The notes under the pieces are model-generated. The model searched no databases and was not told where the DNA came from. It saw only the letters and a program-made list of their open reading frames with translations. A DNA stretch of 64,000 nt, taken from NCBI GenBank assembly GCA_019358895.1, contig JAHHIG010000022.1, positions 1 to 64,000 of the forward strand. Reading direction: 5' to 3'. Made by a program: the position numbers and the translations under genes. This stretch comes from Tildeniella nuda ZEHNDER 1965/U140 (GTDB lineage: Bacteria > Cyanobacteriota > Cyanobacteriia > Leptolyngbyales > Leptolyngbyaceae). This document shows positions 9,981 through 19,401 of this stretch, piece by piece. The first letter of the stretch is position 1; every line of letters begins with the position of its first letter.

Positions 9981-11642
9981 ATGAATAACAGTCAGCAATT
10001 CCCTAAGATCCCGAAAATGTATCAGGCACAGGTCGATAAGCGCTGTAGCTTGCAGTATGTTGCAGAATTAGAGGATTTAGATACCTGGGTACAAGAATGG
10101 ACTGATCCTAAGGACGATCAGCAGCCTTATCAGTTACCAGAATCCACGCTGGGGCAAGATAGTTTGACTTATCGCATGAAGATTAAGTTCTCAGGACGTG
10201 TGTTTAGTAACTGTGGGCGCGATAGCATACCACGACCTGTGTTAGGGAAGAATGGCATACCCTGTATCCCAGGTAGTAGCGTGAAAGGTCTGTTTCGTCG
10301 AGCCTGCAACGAGGAGCAAAAAATTTGGTATTGCGGGAATGGAGACCAACCTGGGAAATTACGCTTTCACGGAGCTTACCCGATCGGAGATTGGACAGGG
10401 AAGAAAAAAGTTCCTGTATTACAGGATGGGCAAAGGGTGTCTGCAACCCGTTACTGCATAGTTGATTTGGTACATCCTCAGCAAGAGCGACAGGTTGTAA
10501 CAAAAGACACAAGTAAAGAAACTACTACTGCGATCGCGCTGATTAGCTTCTACGAGCCAACATTCTTGTTTGAGTTTAGCAGTCGCTCTCAAATTAACTG
10601 GCAAGAAGTAGACACGTTGTTACGTCAAGCACTTAGACGAGGCTTAGGCGGTAAGACCAGTACAGGGTATGGTTTGAGTTCAGAGGCGGCATTAAAACCA
10701 AGCTATGCTCAACAGCAAGAGTTGTCCTATCAAAACGCTATTCATGTACGCTTCAAGGGATCTGGAGTCAGTTCCGTTTTGCTCAACAAAGAGCCAGAGT
10801 TTCGACCTAATCTCTTCAAAGCGACTCTAAGAGGTCATATTATGCGGTTGCTAGCAGGGTGCTGTGGGAATGAGAATAGTGTCAGAAGCACTGTTGACGA
10901 TCTTTTTGGAAGTACGAATGCTCCAGGAACTGTGCAGATTTTTTGGGAGTCTGGTAGAAAACCGACTTACAACACTCAAGGTCGAAATCCAACTTATTCA
11001 ACTCAAGGGACACTACACATTCAAGTATCGGAAACTGACCGCTATTTTGTTCAACAAGTTCTGCGCTTTGCTTACATCATGGGCGGCTTTGGTAAAGCTT
11101 GGCGTAGGGTATCACACGAAAAGTTTTATCCAACATATAGTCAGAATAAGTTTGAGATCGGCTGTCATTGGGAGTGTCTCGACTCCGGTTGGATCAACAT
11201 CAGCACCACAGCACAGTTAAAAGACTTTTTGCTCTGTTGTCAGTGTGAAATCTACCAGAGCTCGTCTAAAACGATTCCTCTCAACCAGTGGCGAGAGGCT
11301 TGGAATCCCAAATGTGTAGCGGTTTACAGCAGCAGTGAACCAGTCAAGCAGTCCAAAGTGGTGCAGCTTTTTCACGATGAAATTTTTAAGACAACACCCG
11401 CGATCGGCGGTAGAAATCCGCACAAAGAACATCCAAAAAAGTTTAATCCACCTCAAAACACAAGCTCAGTTTGGCATCGGATGTTGCCGATCGGAGACAA
11501 CCAGTATCTAGAAATTGTGACTGTGTTTCATGGCGATCGCGCCCCCTGGAAGCGAGAAGGAACAGATCAACTTAAGGCATTCACTGATGCCGTTAAAGCT
11601 AACGGACTCCAGCGTACTTGGGGCACTGAACCGTGGTTGTAG
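9981..11642 (+). CDS. Double-RAMP protein, Cmr6-like with Cmr1-like C-terminal half
   Basis: 553 residues, about twice a single RAMP. The N-terminal half (about 55-235) has IKFSGRVF, GIPCIPGSSVKGLFRRA and the glycine-rich loop GLGGKTSTGYG (about 221-231), as in Cmr6. The C-terminal half (about 250-420) starts a second fold: AIHVRFKGSG, FRPNLFKATLRGHIMRLLAG and YIMGGFGKAWRR, resembling Cmr1-type RAMPs. No separate cmr1 exists in the operon, so this single protein may cap the complex and bind the crRNA 3' end in both roles. The family assignment of the second half is inference from motif pattern. It is the last cmr gene in the operon. Confidence 0.85.
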   Translation: MNNSQQFPKIPKMYQAQVDKRCSLQYVAELEDLDTWVQEWTDPKDDQQPYQLPESTLGQDSLTYRMKIKFSGRVFSNCGRDSIPRPVLGKNGIPCIPGSSVKGLFRRACNEEQKIWYCGNGDQPGKLRFHGAYPIGDWTGKKKVPVLQDGQRVSATRYCIVDLVHPQQERQVVTKDTSKETTTAIALISFYEPTFLFEFSSRSQINWQEVDTLLRQALRRGLGGKTSTGYGLSSEAALKPSYAQQQELSYQNAIHVRFKGSGVSSVLLNKEPEFRPNLFKATLRGHIMRLLAGCCGNENSVRSTVDDLFGSTNAPGTVQIFWESGRKPTYNTQGRNPTYSTQGTLHIQVSETDRYFVQQVLRFAYIMGGFGKAWRRVSHEKFYPTYSQNKFEIGCHWECLDSGWINISTTAQLKDFLLCCQCEIYQSSSKTIPLNQWREAWNPKCVAVYSSSEPVKQSKVVQLFHDEIFKTTPAIGGRNPHKEHPKKFNPPQNTSSVWHRMLPIGDNQYLEIVTVFHGDRAPWKREGTDQLKAFTDAVKANGLQRTWGTEPWL

Positions 11643-11693
11643 AAATATCTTTTTGGGCAGCATCTCCGATACACCCCATTTCCCAATCACCCC

Positions 11694-11978
11694 ATGCGCC
11701 TTAACCAGTCTAAAATCGCTCAGATTTTCTTCAACCCTGAAACCCTGCTGCCCTTTCTCTTTGGCTCCGTTTTTCTCGCCGTTGTAGGCAACGCTGTTAC
11801 TCAAATCCTGTTTAAGATGTTCGGCGATTCTGCTCAATCTGCTTTGGGCATTGCCGTTGGAGCCGTTCTCATCTTTGTCGGATCAATTTTTCTCTTTGCT
11901 AGAGGGCTAGAACGGCACGTGAAGGTTGAACCCAATCCCAGAAGCCCCAAAAAGCATCGTGGGCTAATACCAATTTGA
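11694..11978 (+). CDS. Small two-TM membrane protein following the cmr genes
   Basis: 94 residues from the ATG at 11694. Two hydrophobic helices are visible: about 17-40 (LLPFLFGSVFLAVVGNAV) and about 48-68 (LGIAVGAVLIFVGSIFLFA), followed by a basic, proline-rich tail. The family is not recognised. It starts 51 bp after the double-RAMP gene on the same strand and is probably co-transcribed. Small membrane proteins accompany many type III CRISPR loci, so a role as a downstream effector is possible but unproven; it could also be an unrelated neighbour. Confidence 0.6.
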   Translation: MRLNQSKIAQIFFNPETLLPFLFGSVFLAVVGNAVTQILFKMFGDSAQSALGIAVGAVLIFVGSIFLFARGLERHVKVEPNPRSPKKHRGLIPI

Positions 11979-12095
11979 TTGGTGAATGCAACACATGCGA
12001 TCCCCCTGCCTCCGGCATCCCCTTTAATAAGGACGACTGAGGGGGATCGGTTCGGGGCAAGATCTGTCACGAGGTCTGTTTAACCTGGTATCGTT
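11979..12095. other. Short intergenic stretch
   Basis: No gene seen. A GGGGGATC...GATCCCCC inverted pair (about 12000-12050) could form a hairpin downstream of the CRISPR operon. Confidence 0.35.
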
Positions 12096-12374
12096 TACGC
12101 TTGCCCGTTCGATCAATGAATTCACTGATCCTGGATTAGCGATCGCTCATTCGATAAGTGAGGTCATCGATCCGGAAAATGCGATCGCCAATTCAATCAA
12201 TGCGATCATCGATCCAGGAATTGCAATGACCCATTCGATCAATGAAAGCACCAGTCCGATAATTGAAGTCTCTAATCTGACAATTGCGATCGCTCACTTA
12301 ACAACTGCGATCGCCGATCCGAAATGTGCGATCGCCATTTCAGTCAATGCGATCGCTGATCCAGAAATTGCTTC
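12096..12374 (+). repeat. 21-bp minisatellite with alternating half-units
   Basis: About 13 degenerate units of 21 bp. Odd and even units alternate between a GCGATCGC...TCAAT type and a GCGATC...GATCCRGAAATT type, giving a 42-bp higher-order period. Because 21 is a multiple of three, a frame stays open and reads as heptapeptides such as AIADPEI, but there is no ribosome binding site and the first ATG is internal (12226). I treat it as a repeat between the CRISPR operon and glyQ. Confidence 0.85.
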
Positions 12375-12459
12375 ATCTTTACCACTTTTCCTACCGCGTA
12401 CTCTGATTTAAGCAATAATGAACTGGTGTTGAAGCGACAGTACATATTCGAGGAAATCT

Positions 12460-13347
12460 GTGAACTTCCAGTCTGTCATTGCGGCTCTACATCAGTTTTG
12501 GAGCGATCGTGGTTGTTTGATCGTTCAACCGTACGATACTGAGAAGGGAGCAGGAACAAAAAGCCCGCATACATTTTTACGGGCGATCGGACCTGAGCCA
12601 TGGTCTGTTGCCTATGTGGAACCCTGTCGGAGACCAGGAGATGGTCGGTACGGGGAGAACCCGAATCGGGTGCAGCACTATTATCAGTATCAGGTGTTAA
12701 TTAAGCCATCACCGAATGATATTCAAGAGACTTACTTGAACTCTTTGAGAGCGCTGGGCATCCAACCAGAGGATCATGATATCCGCTTTGTAGAAGATAA
12801 CTGGGAGGATGCAGCGGTTGGCGCTTGGGGTGTGGGCTGGGAAGTATGGCTGGATGGCATGGAAGTGACGCAGTTTACATATTTTCAGCAGTGTGGAGGT
12901 CTTGATTGTCGCCCGGTGTCGATCGAGATTACGTACGGGCTGGAGCGGCTAACCATGTATCTCCAGGGCGTGAATTCGATTTTTGACATTCAGTGGAACG
13001 ACGCACTGACCTATGGCGATGTGCATTTGCAGGGAGAGATTGAAGGGTCTACGTACAACTTTGAAGCTTCAGACCCGGAGTTGCTGTTTACGTGCTTCAA
13101 GCTCTATGAGCAGGAAGCAAAGCGCCTGATGGAAACAGAGTTGGTTTTGCCTGCGTTTGACTATGTGTTGAAGTGTTCGCACACGTTTAATTTGCTGGAT
13201 GCGCGGGGTGTAATTTCGGTGACAGAACGGACGCGCTACATCGGTAGGATTCGGGACTTGGCGCGGCAGGTGGCACAGCTTTATTTGAAGCAGCGGGAAG
13301 CAATGGGGTTTCCGCTGTTGAACCAAGAAAATGCCAAGGCAGCTTAA
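12460..13347 (+). CDS. glyQ: Glycine-tRNA ligase alpha subunit
   Basis: 295 residues, the family's usual length. The enzyme charges tRNA-Gly as an alpha2beta2 heterotetramer; the beta subunit gene glyS is not in this window. Recognisable segments are [19 protein letters not shown] at the start, [28 protein letters not shown], and [16 protein letters not shown] with the class II motif 3 arginine. The start codon is GTG at 12460, supported by a GAGGAAA ribosome binding site about 8 bp upstream. Downstream is a dispersed repeat that can act as a terminator between glyQ and the convergent ycf35. Confidence 0.97.
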   Translation: MNFQSVIAALHQFWSDRGCLIVQPYDTEKGAGTKSPHTFLRAIGPEPWSVAYVEPCRRPGDGRYGENPNRVQHYYQYQVLIKPSPNDIQETYLNSLRALGIQPEDHDIRFVEDNWEDAAVGAWGVGWEVWLDGMEVTQFTYFQQCGGLDCRPVSIEITYGLERLTMYLQGVNSIFDIQWNDALTYGDVHLQGEIEGSTYNFEASDPELLFTCFKLYEQEAKRLMETELVLPAFDYVLKCSHTFNLLDARGVISVTERTRYIGRIRDLARQVAQLYLKQREAMGFPLLNQENAKAA

Positions 13348-13389
13348 GTGTGGAAGCCTGCTTGACTGACAAAACTCTGAATGCTGGCG

Positions 13390-13497
13390 GCTAGAAGCCA
13401 CGTCTACAGAGACAAAACCCGCCTTCGCGGGTTCGATGATAGCGTCAGTAGTCAGCGAAGGTTGACTTTGCTTATATAGCAGCGGTTTCAACCGCCA
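13390..13497. repeat. Dispersed palindromic repeat, copy 1
   Basis: Contains AAAACCCGCC-TTCG-CGGGTT hairpin and the outer parts CTAGAAGCCACGTCTACAGA and GCGGTTTCAACCGCCA. Related copies lie at 48098-48225 and 59784-59900. It separates convergent glyQ and ycf35 and its GC-rich hairpin may terminate both. Confidence 0.75.
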
Positions 13498-13559
13498 CAG
13501 GTAAAAGATTTGTTAGTCAATCAGGTATGGAAGCGTTGTGAAGCCGAGTCGGATCTATG

Positions 13560-13967
13560 CTATATCCATCTGCCAACCACGACTCGAATGGTGCCATCTG
13601 CGAGCACCTCTTCTTCTTCTACCGTAAAACCTTGTGCGGGTGCTGTTGCCATGAGCGCGTGATAGCCATAGCGCTGCATTACCTGATTGAGCCACGGTTG
13701 AGCGTATTTGCGGCGATCGTACTCTGAAATAATCGCCTCAAACGTTCCATCCTGTTGGCGTTGGAAACCAATATCGTTGCTGGCACCGCCCACATACTTG
13801 CGCCGGATAATAATTTCTGCGGTCTGCGATCGCAGATCGCCCTGAAAGCCATAGAGAGGCTGAGCCGTTTCATGCACTTCTACTTGCTTGAAACCCACAT
13901 CCGCTAGCGCTTTTACTAGCGCCTCGGCATCTTTAATTTGAGTTTTGATGGCTGTGAAGTGGGACAT
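13560..13967 (-). CDS. ycf35: DUF1257 / Ycf35 family protein
   Basis: 135 residues. SHFTAIKTQIKDAEALVKAL at the N-terminus and GASNDIGFQRQQDGTFEAII match the DUF1257 family, encoded as ycf35 in red-algal plastids. The fold is small and alpha/beta; its biochemical role is unknown. It ends with VVVGRWI. The gene lies upstream-to-downstream next to ycf46 on the same strand (gap 137 bp holding a purine-rich repeat), a pairing common in cyanobacteria, where both are often near each other. The start is the ATG at 13967. Confidence 0.92.
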   Translation of the reverse strand: MSHFTAIKTQIKDAEALVKALADVGFKQVEVHETAQPLYGFQGDLRSQTAEIIIRRKYVGGASNDIGFQRQQDGTFEAIISEYDRRKYAQPWLNQVMQRYGYHALMATAPAQGFTVEEEEVLADGTIRVVVGRWI

Positions 13968-13974
13968 GGGGCAG

Positions 13975-14060
13975 AAGGGTAAGGGGTGAGGGAGGCAGGG
14001 GAAGCAAGGGGAGCAGAGGAGGCAAGCGAAACTGGAATTAGAAGAAGCAAAGGGAACGAG
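13975..14060. repeat. GGGAGGCA/GGAGGCAAG purine-rich repeat
   Basis: Degenerate tandem repeat between ycf46 and ycf35, same class as 17012-17265. It overlaps no credible gene. Confidence 0.6.
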
Positions 14061-14104
14061 GAGGGCAAGAGGGACTCAATCAATGTGCTCTTACCAATCA
14101 AAAC

Positions 14105-15766
14105 TCAAATCTCTTCCCCGGCTCCCTCAGCGCCCCCTGCCTCCCCGGCTCCCTTGATCGGTTCAATGCCTCGTCGAATCGTGAGTCGCTTTAATTCTTC
14201 GACGAGTTGCACGTCCTGTGAGGCAGTGCGCGCGCCTGCTTCGGCTGCCCACTGTTTGAGACGCTCGATCTGGTCACGGGCGATCGCGGCGAGGGGAACG
14301 GTTTCTTCGATCGATCGTACTATGTCTTCGGTGGTAAAGTCCTGCCGCTGTCCACTGCTGCCTCGACCAAATGCCTGATGCATGGCATCAATGATGACCT
14401 GCTCAATTTCGGCACCGCTAAAGTTTTTTGCCTGTCGCGCCAGCAACCCGCAGTCAAATTCGCGTAAACGGGTCGGACGCAAGCGTTGCAGATGCACTTT
14501 GAAGATGTCCTGGCGCTCTGGCTCGGTGGGCAAATTCAGAAAAAAGATTTCGTCGAAGCGACCTTTGCGGAGCAGTTCGGCAGGCAGAATCTGCACATTA
14601 TTGGCAGTGGCGACGATGAAGACAGGGCTGGACTTTTCCTGCATCCAGGTAATGAGGCTGCCAAAGACACGACGGCTGGTGCCCGAATCGCCGTCTGAGC
14701 CGCTGTTGATGTTACCAAAGGCTTTGTCGATTTCGTCAATCCACAGCACACAGGGCGCGATCGCTTCCGCAAGTTGGATCATCTGGCGCACCCGACTTTC
14801 GCTTTCGCCGACAATGCCGCCAAACAACCGTCCCGTATCCAGCCGGAGTAGAGGAAGTCGCCATTCGTGGGCGATCGTCTTTGCTGACAGCGATTTGCCT
14901 GTACCTTGAATGCCAACCAGCAAAACGCCCCTTGGATTGCGAATGCCGTAGCGTCGTGCTTCTTCGGTAAACACATCCTGCCGCATCTGCACCCAGCGCT
15001 TCAGGTTTTCTAGCCCACCGACGCTTTTGAGCGATTCTCGCACCGTGAAGAATTCGAGAATCCCGGTTTGCCGGATTGCCTGCTGCTTCGCCTCTAAAAC
15101 ACCTGCAATATCGGCTTCACTGACTTGCTGTCTGGCTGCCAGTGCTTTTGCCAAAACGCGTTGAATCCGTGTCTCACTTAAGCCCTGACACGCTTTGACC
15201 AATTGTTCGCGTGCCAGACCCGTAACGTTTAGCTTTTCTGGTACAACCAGTTGCGAAATCAGATGGTCGATCGCCTGAACATTGGGTAAGGGAAAATCGA
15301 TAACGGTGATGGCTTCAGCTAACTCCGTTGGCAGTTCAAGGGTGTGACTGAGCAACACGACTGTCTTACGAGTGCGCTTGAGGTCTTTTGCAAGGTTCTT
15401 CAGCTCTCGTACCACTGGAGCATTTTTATCGCTGCTGGCGTTCTTTAAGCTGGGATGGAGATCACACAAGACAAAGATGGCATCTCCATCTGCGGGTGCT
15501 TTGGCGATGCGATCGAGTGCTGCCATCACACTGCCTTTCGCTACGCCATTGTCATTCCAGCCGCGCACAAGATCCCACAGCAGCACACTCCGGTTTGGCT
15601 GCACTTTGGCGGCTACCTGGCGTAAAACCGCTTCAACGGGTTCTTCTTCGATCGCCACAATGTAGAGCAAGGGATACCGCGCCCGGATCATCAAATCGAG
15701 TTCCTCGATTAACTCGCGATGAGGGAGAAAGGGGACGCGGGCGGCTGTGTGAAAACGATCGGGCAT
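14105..15766 (-). CDS. ycf46: AAA+ ATPase, Ycf46 family
   Basis: 553 residues. The N-terminal half is a non-canonical module (LIEELDLMIRARYPLLYIV; degenerate Walker region). The C-terminal AAA+ core has Walker A GIQGTGKS (285-292), Walker B VLWIDEID (about 339-346) and a sensor-1 segment FIVATANN, so ATP hydrolysis is expected. Ycf46 proteins are conserved in cyanobacteria and red-algal plastids; a role linked to inorganic-carbon use or photosynthesis regulation has been suggested, but the substrate is unknown. The C-terminal tail (KGAGEAGGAEGAGEEI) comes from a purine-rich tandem repeat and is probably not conserved. Start ATG at 15766. Confidence 0.93.
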   Translation of the reverse strand: MPDRFHTAARVPFLPHRELIEELDLMIRARYPLLYIVAIEEEPVEAVLRQVAAKVQPNRSVLLWDLVRGWNDNGVAKGSVMAALDRIAKAPADGDAIFVLCDLHPSLKNASSDKNAPVVRELKNLAKDLKRTRKTVVLLSHTLELPTELAEAITVIDFPLPNVQAIDHLISQLVVPEKLNVTGLAREQLVKACQGLSETRIQRVLAKALAARQQVSEADIAGVLEAKQQAIRQTGILEFFTVRESLKSVGGLENLKRWVQMRQDVFTEEARRYGIRNPRGVLLVGIQGTGKSLSAKTIAHEWRLPLLRLDTGRLFGGIVGESESRVRQMIQLAEAIAPCVLWIDEIDKAFGNINSGSDGDSGTSRRVFGSLITWMQEKSSPVFIVATANNVQILPAELLRKGRFDEIFFLNLPTEPERQDIFKVHLQRLRPTRLREFDCGLLARQAKNFSGAEIEQVIIDAMHQAFGRGSSGQRQDFTTEDIVRSIEETVPLAAIARDQIERLKQWAAEAGARTASQDVQLVEELKRLTIRRGIEPIKGAGEAGGAEGAGEEI

Positions 15767-15862
15767 GGTTTGAAGCAGATAAGGGCGTGACGAACGATCG
15801 TCCTTTCTCTAGTTTGCAGCCTCAAAGCGCCAATCCCTTGTCACAATGAGAACTGTAGTCGT

Positions 15863-17011
15863 TTGTCATGCCCTGTGCTTACTGAAACGGTTGAAGGTAT
15901 TCTCGATCGCGCCCTGGATGGTCATGACCTATCGTGGGAAGACGGGGTGAGATTGCTGAAGGCGCGATCGCCAGACGCGATCGTCCATATTCGTCAGACA
16001 GCCGATCAGCTCCGACAGCAGCAGTCCGGTGATACCGTCACTTACATCATCAACCGCAACATCAATTTCACGAATATTTGCGAACAGCACTGTAGTTTCT
16101 GTGCGTTCCGGCGTGACGAAGGTGATGAAGGAGCCTACTGGCTGGAGCTAGAGCAACTGGTAGAGAAGGCAACCGATGCCGTCCAGCGTGGTGCAACCGA
16201 ACTCTGTATGCAAGGCGGCTTGAATCCGAAAGCAACGCTGAACGGTTCATCCCTATCCTATTATTTACGCATTGTTACGACTCTCAAGGACAAATTCCCG
16301 CAACTCCATCTGCATGCGTTTTCGCCTCAAGAAGTGCAGTTTATCGCCAGAGAAGACGATTTGAGCTATGCCGAAGTCATTGCGGCTCTGCGGGATGCCG
16401 GGGTCAACTCACTGCCAGGAACCGCAGCAGAAGTGCTGGACGACGATGTGCGGCGTGTGCTGTGTCCAGAGAAAATTAATACGGCAACCTGGTTAGAAAT
16501 TGTCGGACTGGCTCATCAGCAAGGGTTACACACCACGAGCACGATGCTATCTGGACACATCGAAACGCCAGAGCAACAGATGCGGCATTTGGAGTTGTTG
16601 CGATCGCTCCAGCAGTCGTCTCTCACCAAAGGCTATCCCGGCATCACAGAATTTATTTTGCTACCCTTCGTTGGACAGGAAGCACCCAAACCCTTGCGTC
16701 GTCGTGTAGGACGCGATCAACCTGTCCTTGCGGATGCGCTGCAATTAATGGCGGTTGCCCGCATTTTTCTGGGACGCTGGATTACAAACCACCAACCCAG
16801 TTGGGTCAAGCTAGGGCTGACTGGCGCAACCGAAGCACTGACCTGGGGCTGTAACGATATTGGCGGCACGCTGATGGAAGAACACATTACTAGCATGGCT
16901 GGCGCACAAGGTGGTACCTGCATGGAAGTCGAGACATTAGTAGGAGCGATCGCCTCGCTCGATCGCCCTTATCAGCAGCGGGATACGGTGTATGGAGTGG
17001 TTAGTTGTTAG
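15863..17011 (+). CDS. cofH: 7,8-didemethyl-8-hydroxy-5-deazariboflavin synthase subunit CofH
   Basis: 382 residues from the TTG at 15863; a GTG at 15875 (378 aa) is an equal candidate and there is no ATG nearby. It is a radical SAM enzyme with the cluster motif C73-x3-C77-x2-C80 (CEQHCSFC) and the CofH landmarks [38 protein letters not shown] and [13 protein letters not shown]. CofH joins 5-amino-6-D-ribitylaminouracil with tyrosine on the way to Fo, the deazaflavin antenna of some cyanobacterial photolyases; CofG completes the ring and is not in this window. The gene is monocistronic, divergent from ycf46. Confidence 0.95.
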   Translation: MSCPVLTETVEGILDRALDGHDLSWEDGVRLLKARSPDAIVHIRQTADQLRQQQSGDTVTYIINRNINFTNICEQHCSFCAFRRDEGDEGAYWLELEQLVEKATDAVQRGATELCMQGGLNPKATLNGSSLSYYLRIVTTLKDKFPQLHLHAFSPQEVQFIAREDDLSYAEVIAALRDAGVNSLPGTAAEVLDDDVRRVLCPEKINTATWLEIVGLAHQQGLHTTSTMLSGHIETPEQQMRHLELLRSLQQSSLTKGYPGITEFILLPFVGQEAPKPLRRRVGRDQPVLADALQLMAVARIFLGRWITNHQPSWVKLGLTGATEALTWGCNDIGGTLMEEHITSMAGAQGGTCMEVETLVGAIASLDRPYQQRDTVYGVVSC

Positions 17012-17265
17012 AAGAGGAGGCAGGGAGGCAGAGGGGGCAAGGGAGCAAGGGGGCAAGGGGGCAAGGGGGCAAGGGGGCAAGGGAGCAAGGGAGGCAGAGG
17101 GGGCAAGGGAGGCAGAGGGGGCAAGGGAGGCAAAAGAAATACTTCCCCATCTTCCCCATCTTTCTCCGCTCCCCATCTTCCCCCGCTCCCCCTGCTCCCC
17201 CATCTTCCCCCGCTCCCCCTGCTCCCCCATCTTCCCCTGCTCCCCCTGCTTCCCCCACTCCTCTG
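17012..17265. repeat. Purine tract followed by matching pyrimidine tract
   Basis: GGGGGCAA/GGGAGCAA octamer units (about 17012-17130) are followed by CCCC-ATCTTCC and CCGCTCCCCCTG units (about 17145-17265). The two halves are partly complementary and could fold into a long imperfect hairpin. Open frames in all directions here are repeat artefacts. Confidence 0.85.
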
Positions 17266-17361
17266 CAACGTTCACTTAATCTTCCTCACCCGTTCCGCTC
17301 TAGGTTTGTTAAAGTGGCAGGGGCATTGCTCGTGCTGTCTAATTAGGAAAGCCCTCTCCCC

Positions 17362-19116
17362 ATGATCAAGAAAAAGAAGCCGTCCTTACTACTCCCGCTT
17401 GGTGCTGCTGTGCTGTTGGTTGGTGGGGGTGGTGCTGCCTATTGGGCATTGACTCAAGGGGGGATTGGTTCAGGAGATTTACCCGTTGGCGCAGAAGTCA
17501 TCCCACAGGATGCGCTGATGACGCTTTCGGTTTCGACTAACCCTGGTCAATGGCAGCAACTGCGCGAGTTCGGTACACCTCAAAGTCAGGCGGCATTTGA
17601 TAAAAATTTGGCGCAACTGCGCGATCGCCTCCTTACTGCCAACGGCTACGACTACGAGAAAGATATCCAGCCCTGGATTGGGAAAGAAGCGAGTATTGCC
17701 CTTTTAGCACCGACTGCTGCTCCAAACTCAGCACCTGCAACGCTGCCAAAGCCGATGGCAATTGTAGTCTTGCCCATTCAAAATCCACTACAGGCAAAGC
17801 AACTACTAGAAAAGCCCCGATCGCAAACGGCAGGTAAACTGGTCGATCGCACCTACAAAGGCTTCCAGATTAAGGAGACGCAGGGCAAACCCGAAAATTT
17901 TTCAGCCACCGTGTTTGATGGCAAACTCCTGGTGGTTACGACTGATCCAAAAGCGATGGATCGAGCGATCGATACTTATAAGGGTGAGCAAGGGCAAAGT
18001 GCGCTGAAAGCAACACCCGGTTACACCAAAGCGTTAGGTAAGATTCAAACGGCTCAATCGTTTGGGCGGCTGTATCTCAACTATCCAGCCGCTACTGCCT
18101 TTTCGTTAGCCAACTCAAGCAAGGCAGCAGCGCCGAATGCGGCTCAACTGTCACAAACGCAAGGAGTCGCTGCAAACTTAAGCCTGGAATCGGAGGGTGT
18201 GCGTTTAAAGGGCATTACCTGGTACAAGCCCGACAGCCAGAAGACGTATCAAGTTGAGAATCGAGCCAAAACAATGCCGGGTCGGCTATCGTCAGACACG
18301 CTGGTGATGGCATCAGGCGGTAATTTACAGCAGTTTTGGCAGAATTATAGCCAGGGCGCAACGGCAATCAACCTTGCCTTGCCGCCAGTCTCACCCGATT
18401 GGTTGCAAAACGCGCTCAAGTCAACCATCAACATGGATTTAGACAAAGACTTTCTCGCGTGGATGAACGGTGAATTCTCGTTGGCGATGGTGGGGGTACC
18501 AGAGGGAAGTCCAACTGGTTTGCCGTTCAATCTCCTGTTGATGGTGCAGTCGAGCGATCGCCGTGCCACTGAGGCAACCCTGAAGCAACTAGACCAGACG
18601 ATGGCAGAAAAGTATAAATTCAAGGTGGAAGCGTCGAAAGTAGGTGACCAACCGATCACCAACTGGTCATTGCCCGCGATCGGGTTTTCGGTAACGCATG
18701 GGTGGCTCAGCGACAACGTAACGTTTATCGCGCTTGGCTCACCGAACGTTCCTGTAGTCAACGCCATTGTGCCCAAGCCTTCTGCCTCTCTAGCCGACAG
18801 CCCAGTCTTCAAAGCCAGCGTACCGTCTGACCCTAACCCTAATAATGGCAATTTCTTCGCCAACTTAGATCTCTATAAGGCAAAGAAACTACCGCTGCCG
18901 CAACTGCCGTTGGGTAATCAGAACGCGATCGATGCCATTCGCTCGATCGGTGTGACCGCTGCAATTAGTGACGATCGCAGTACGCGCTACGATGTCTCTC
19001 TGATTCTGCAAAAGGCAGGCAAACCCGCACCGCTGCCCAGCCCAACTATCCCGTCGAGCACTGCACCATCCGGCAATAACCCAGCGCTAGAGATTCCTAC
19101 AGTTCCTTCTCCTTGA
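17362..19116 (+). CDS. DUF3352 family protein, secreted or membrane anchored
   Basis: 584 residues. After a basic start (IKKKKPS) residues 10-30 form a hydrophobic anchor (LLLPLGAAVLLVGGGGAAYW). The following domain begins PVGAEVIPQDALMTLSVSTN, the typical opening of cyanobacterial DUF3352 proteins, and continues as a large alpha/beta protein with repeated GQWQQL and KGFQIKE-type motifs. The end (from about 545) is Pro/Ser-rich and likely disordered. The function is unknown; a periplasmic or thylakoid-lumen location is inferred. It stands alone, with a tandem-repeat gap on both sides. Confidence 0.85.
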   Translation: MIKKKKPSLLLPLGAAVLLVGGGGAAYWALTQGGIGSGDLPVGAEVIPQDALMTLSVSTNPGQWQQLREFGTPQSQAAFDKNLAQLRDRLLTANGYDYEKDIQPWIGKEASIALLAPTAAPNSAPATLPKPMAIVVLPIQNPLQAKQLLEKPRSQTAGKLVDRTYKGFQIKETQGKPENFSATVFDGKLLVVTTDPKAMDRAIDTYKGEQGQSALKATPGYTKALGKIQTAQSFGRLYLNYPAATAFSLANSSKAAAPNAAQLSQTQGVAANLSLESEGVRLKGITWYKPDSQKTYQVENRAKTMPGRLSSDTLVMASGGNLQQFWQNYSQGATAINLALPPVSPDWLQNALKSTINMDLDKDFLAWMNGEFSLAMVGVPEGSPTGLPFNLLLMVQSSDRRATEATLKQLDQTMAEKYKFKVEASKVGDQPITNWSLPAIGFSVTHGWLSDNVTFIALGSPNVPVVNAIVPKPSASLADSPVFKASVPSDPNPNNGNFFANLDLYKAKKLPLPQLPLGNQNAIDAIRSIGVTAAISDDRSTRYDVSLILQKAGKPAPLPSPTIPSSTAPSGNNPALEIPTVPSP

Positions 19117-19159
19117 GGGGTAGGAGGCAGAGGGCAGGCTTCGACGTGAGCGCTCAGCC

Positions 19160-19300
19160 GAACGTAGGCAAAAGGCAGAAGGCAGAAGGCAGAAGGCAAT
19201 CTGTTGTGCGAACTGCTCATAGCTGACCGCTGACCGCTGACCGCTGACTGCTCATAGCTGACCGCTGACCGCTGACCGCTAACCGCTGACCGCTAAAAAG
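19160..19300. repeat. Heptamer tandem repeats GGCAGAA and GCTGACC
   Basis: GGCAGAA units (about 19168-19200) followed by GCTGACC units with an interruption (about 19215-19297). This fills most of the gap between the DUF3352 gene and ccsA. Confidence 0.9.
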
Positions 19301-19401
19301 CTCAACATCCAACTAAAATTCATAACTTAATACTCATAACTATTCTCAAGAATCGTAGGATAGGTATAGGGCATTGGCTCAAAGTCTGGAGAAACTACGG
19401 C

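Noticed and set aside
12226-12411. Short plus-strand ORF reading as heptapeptides
   Set aside because: It is produced by the 21-bp minisatellite, has no ribosome binding site, and starts in the middle of the repeat.
16992-17346. Several overlapping ORFs in the purine/pyrimidine tract
   Set aside because: Open in many frames because of low complexity, not because of coding function.
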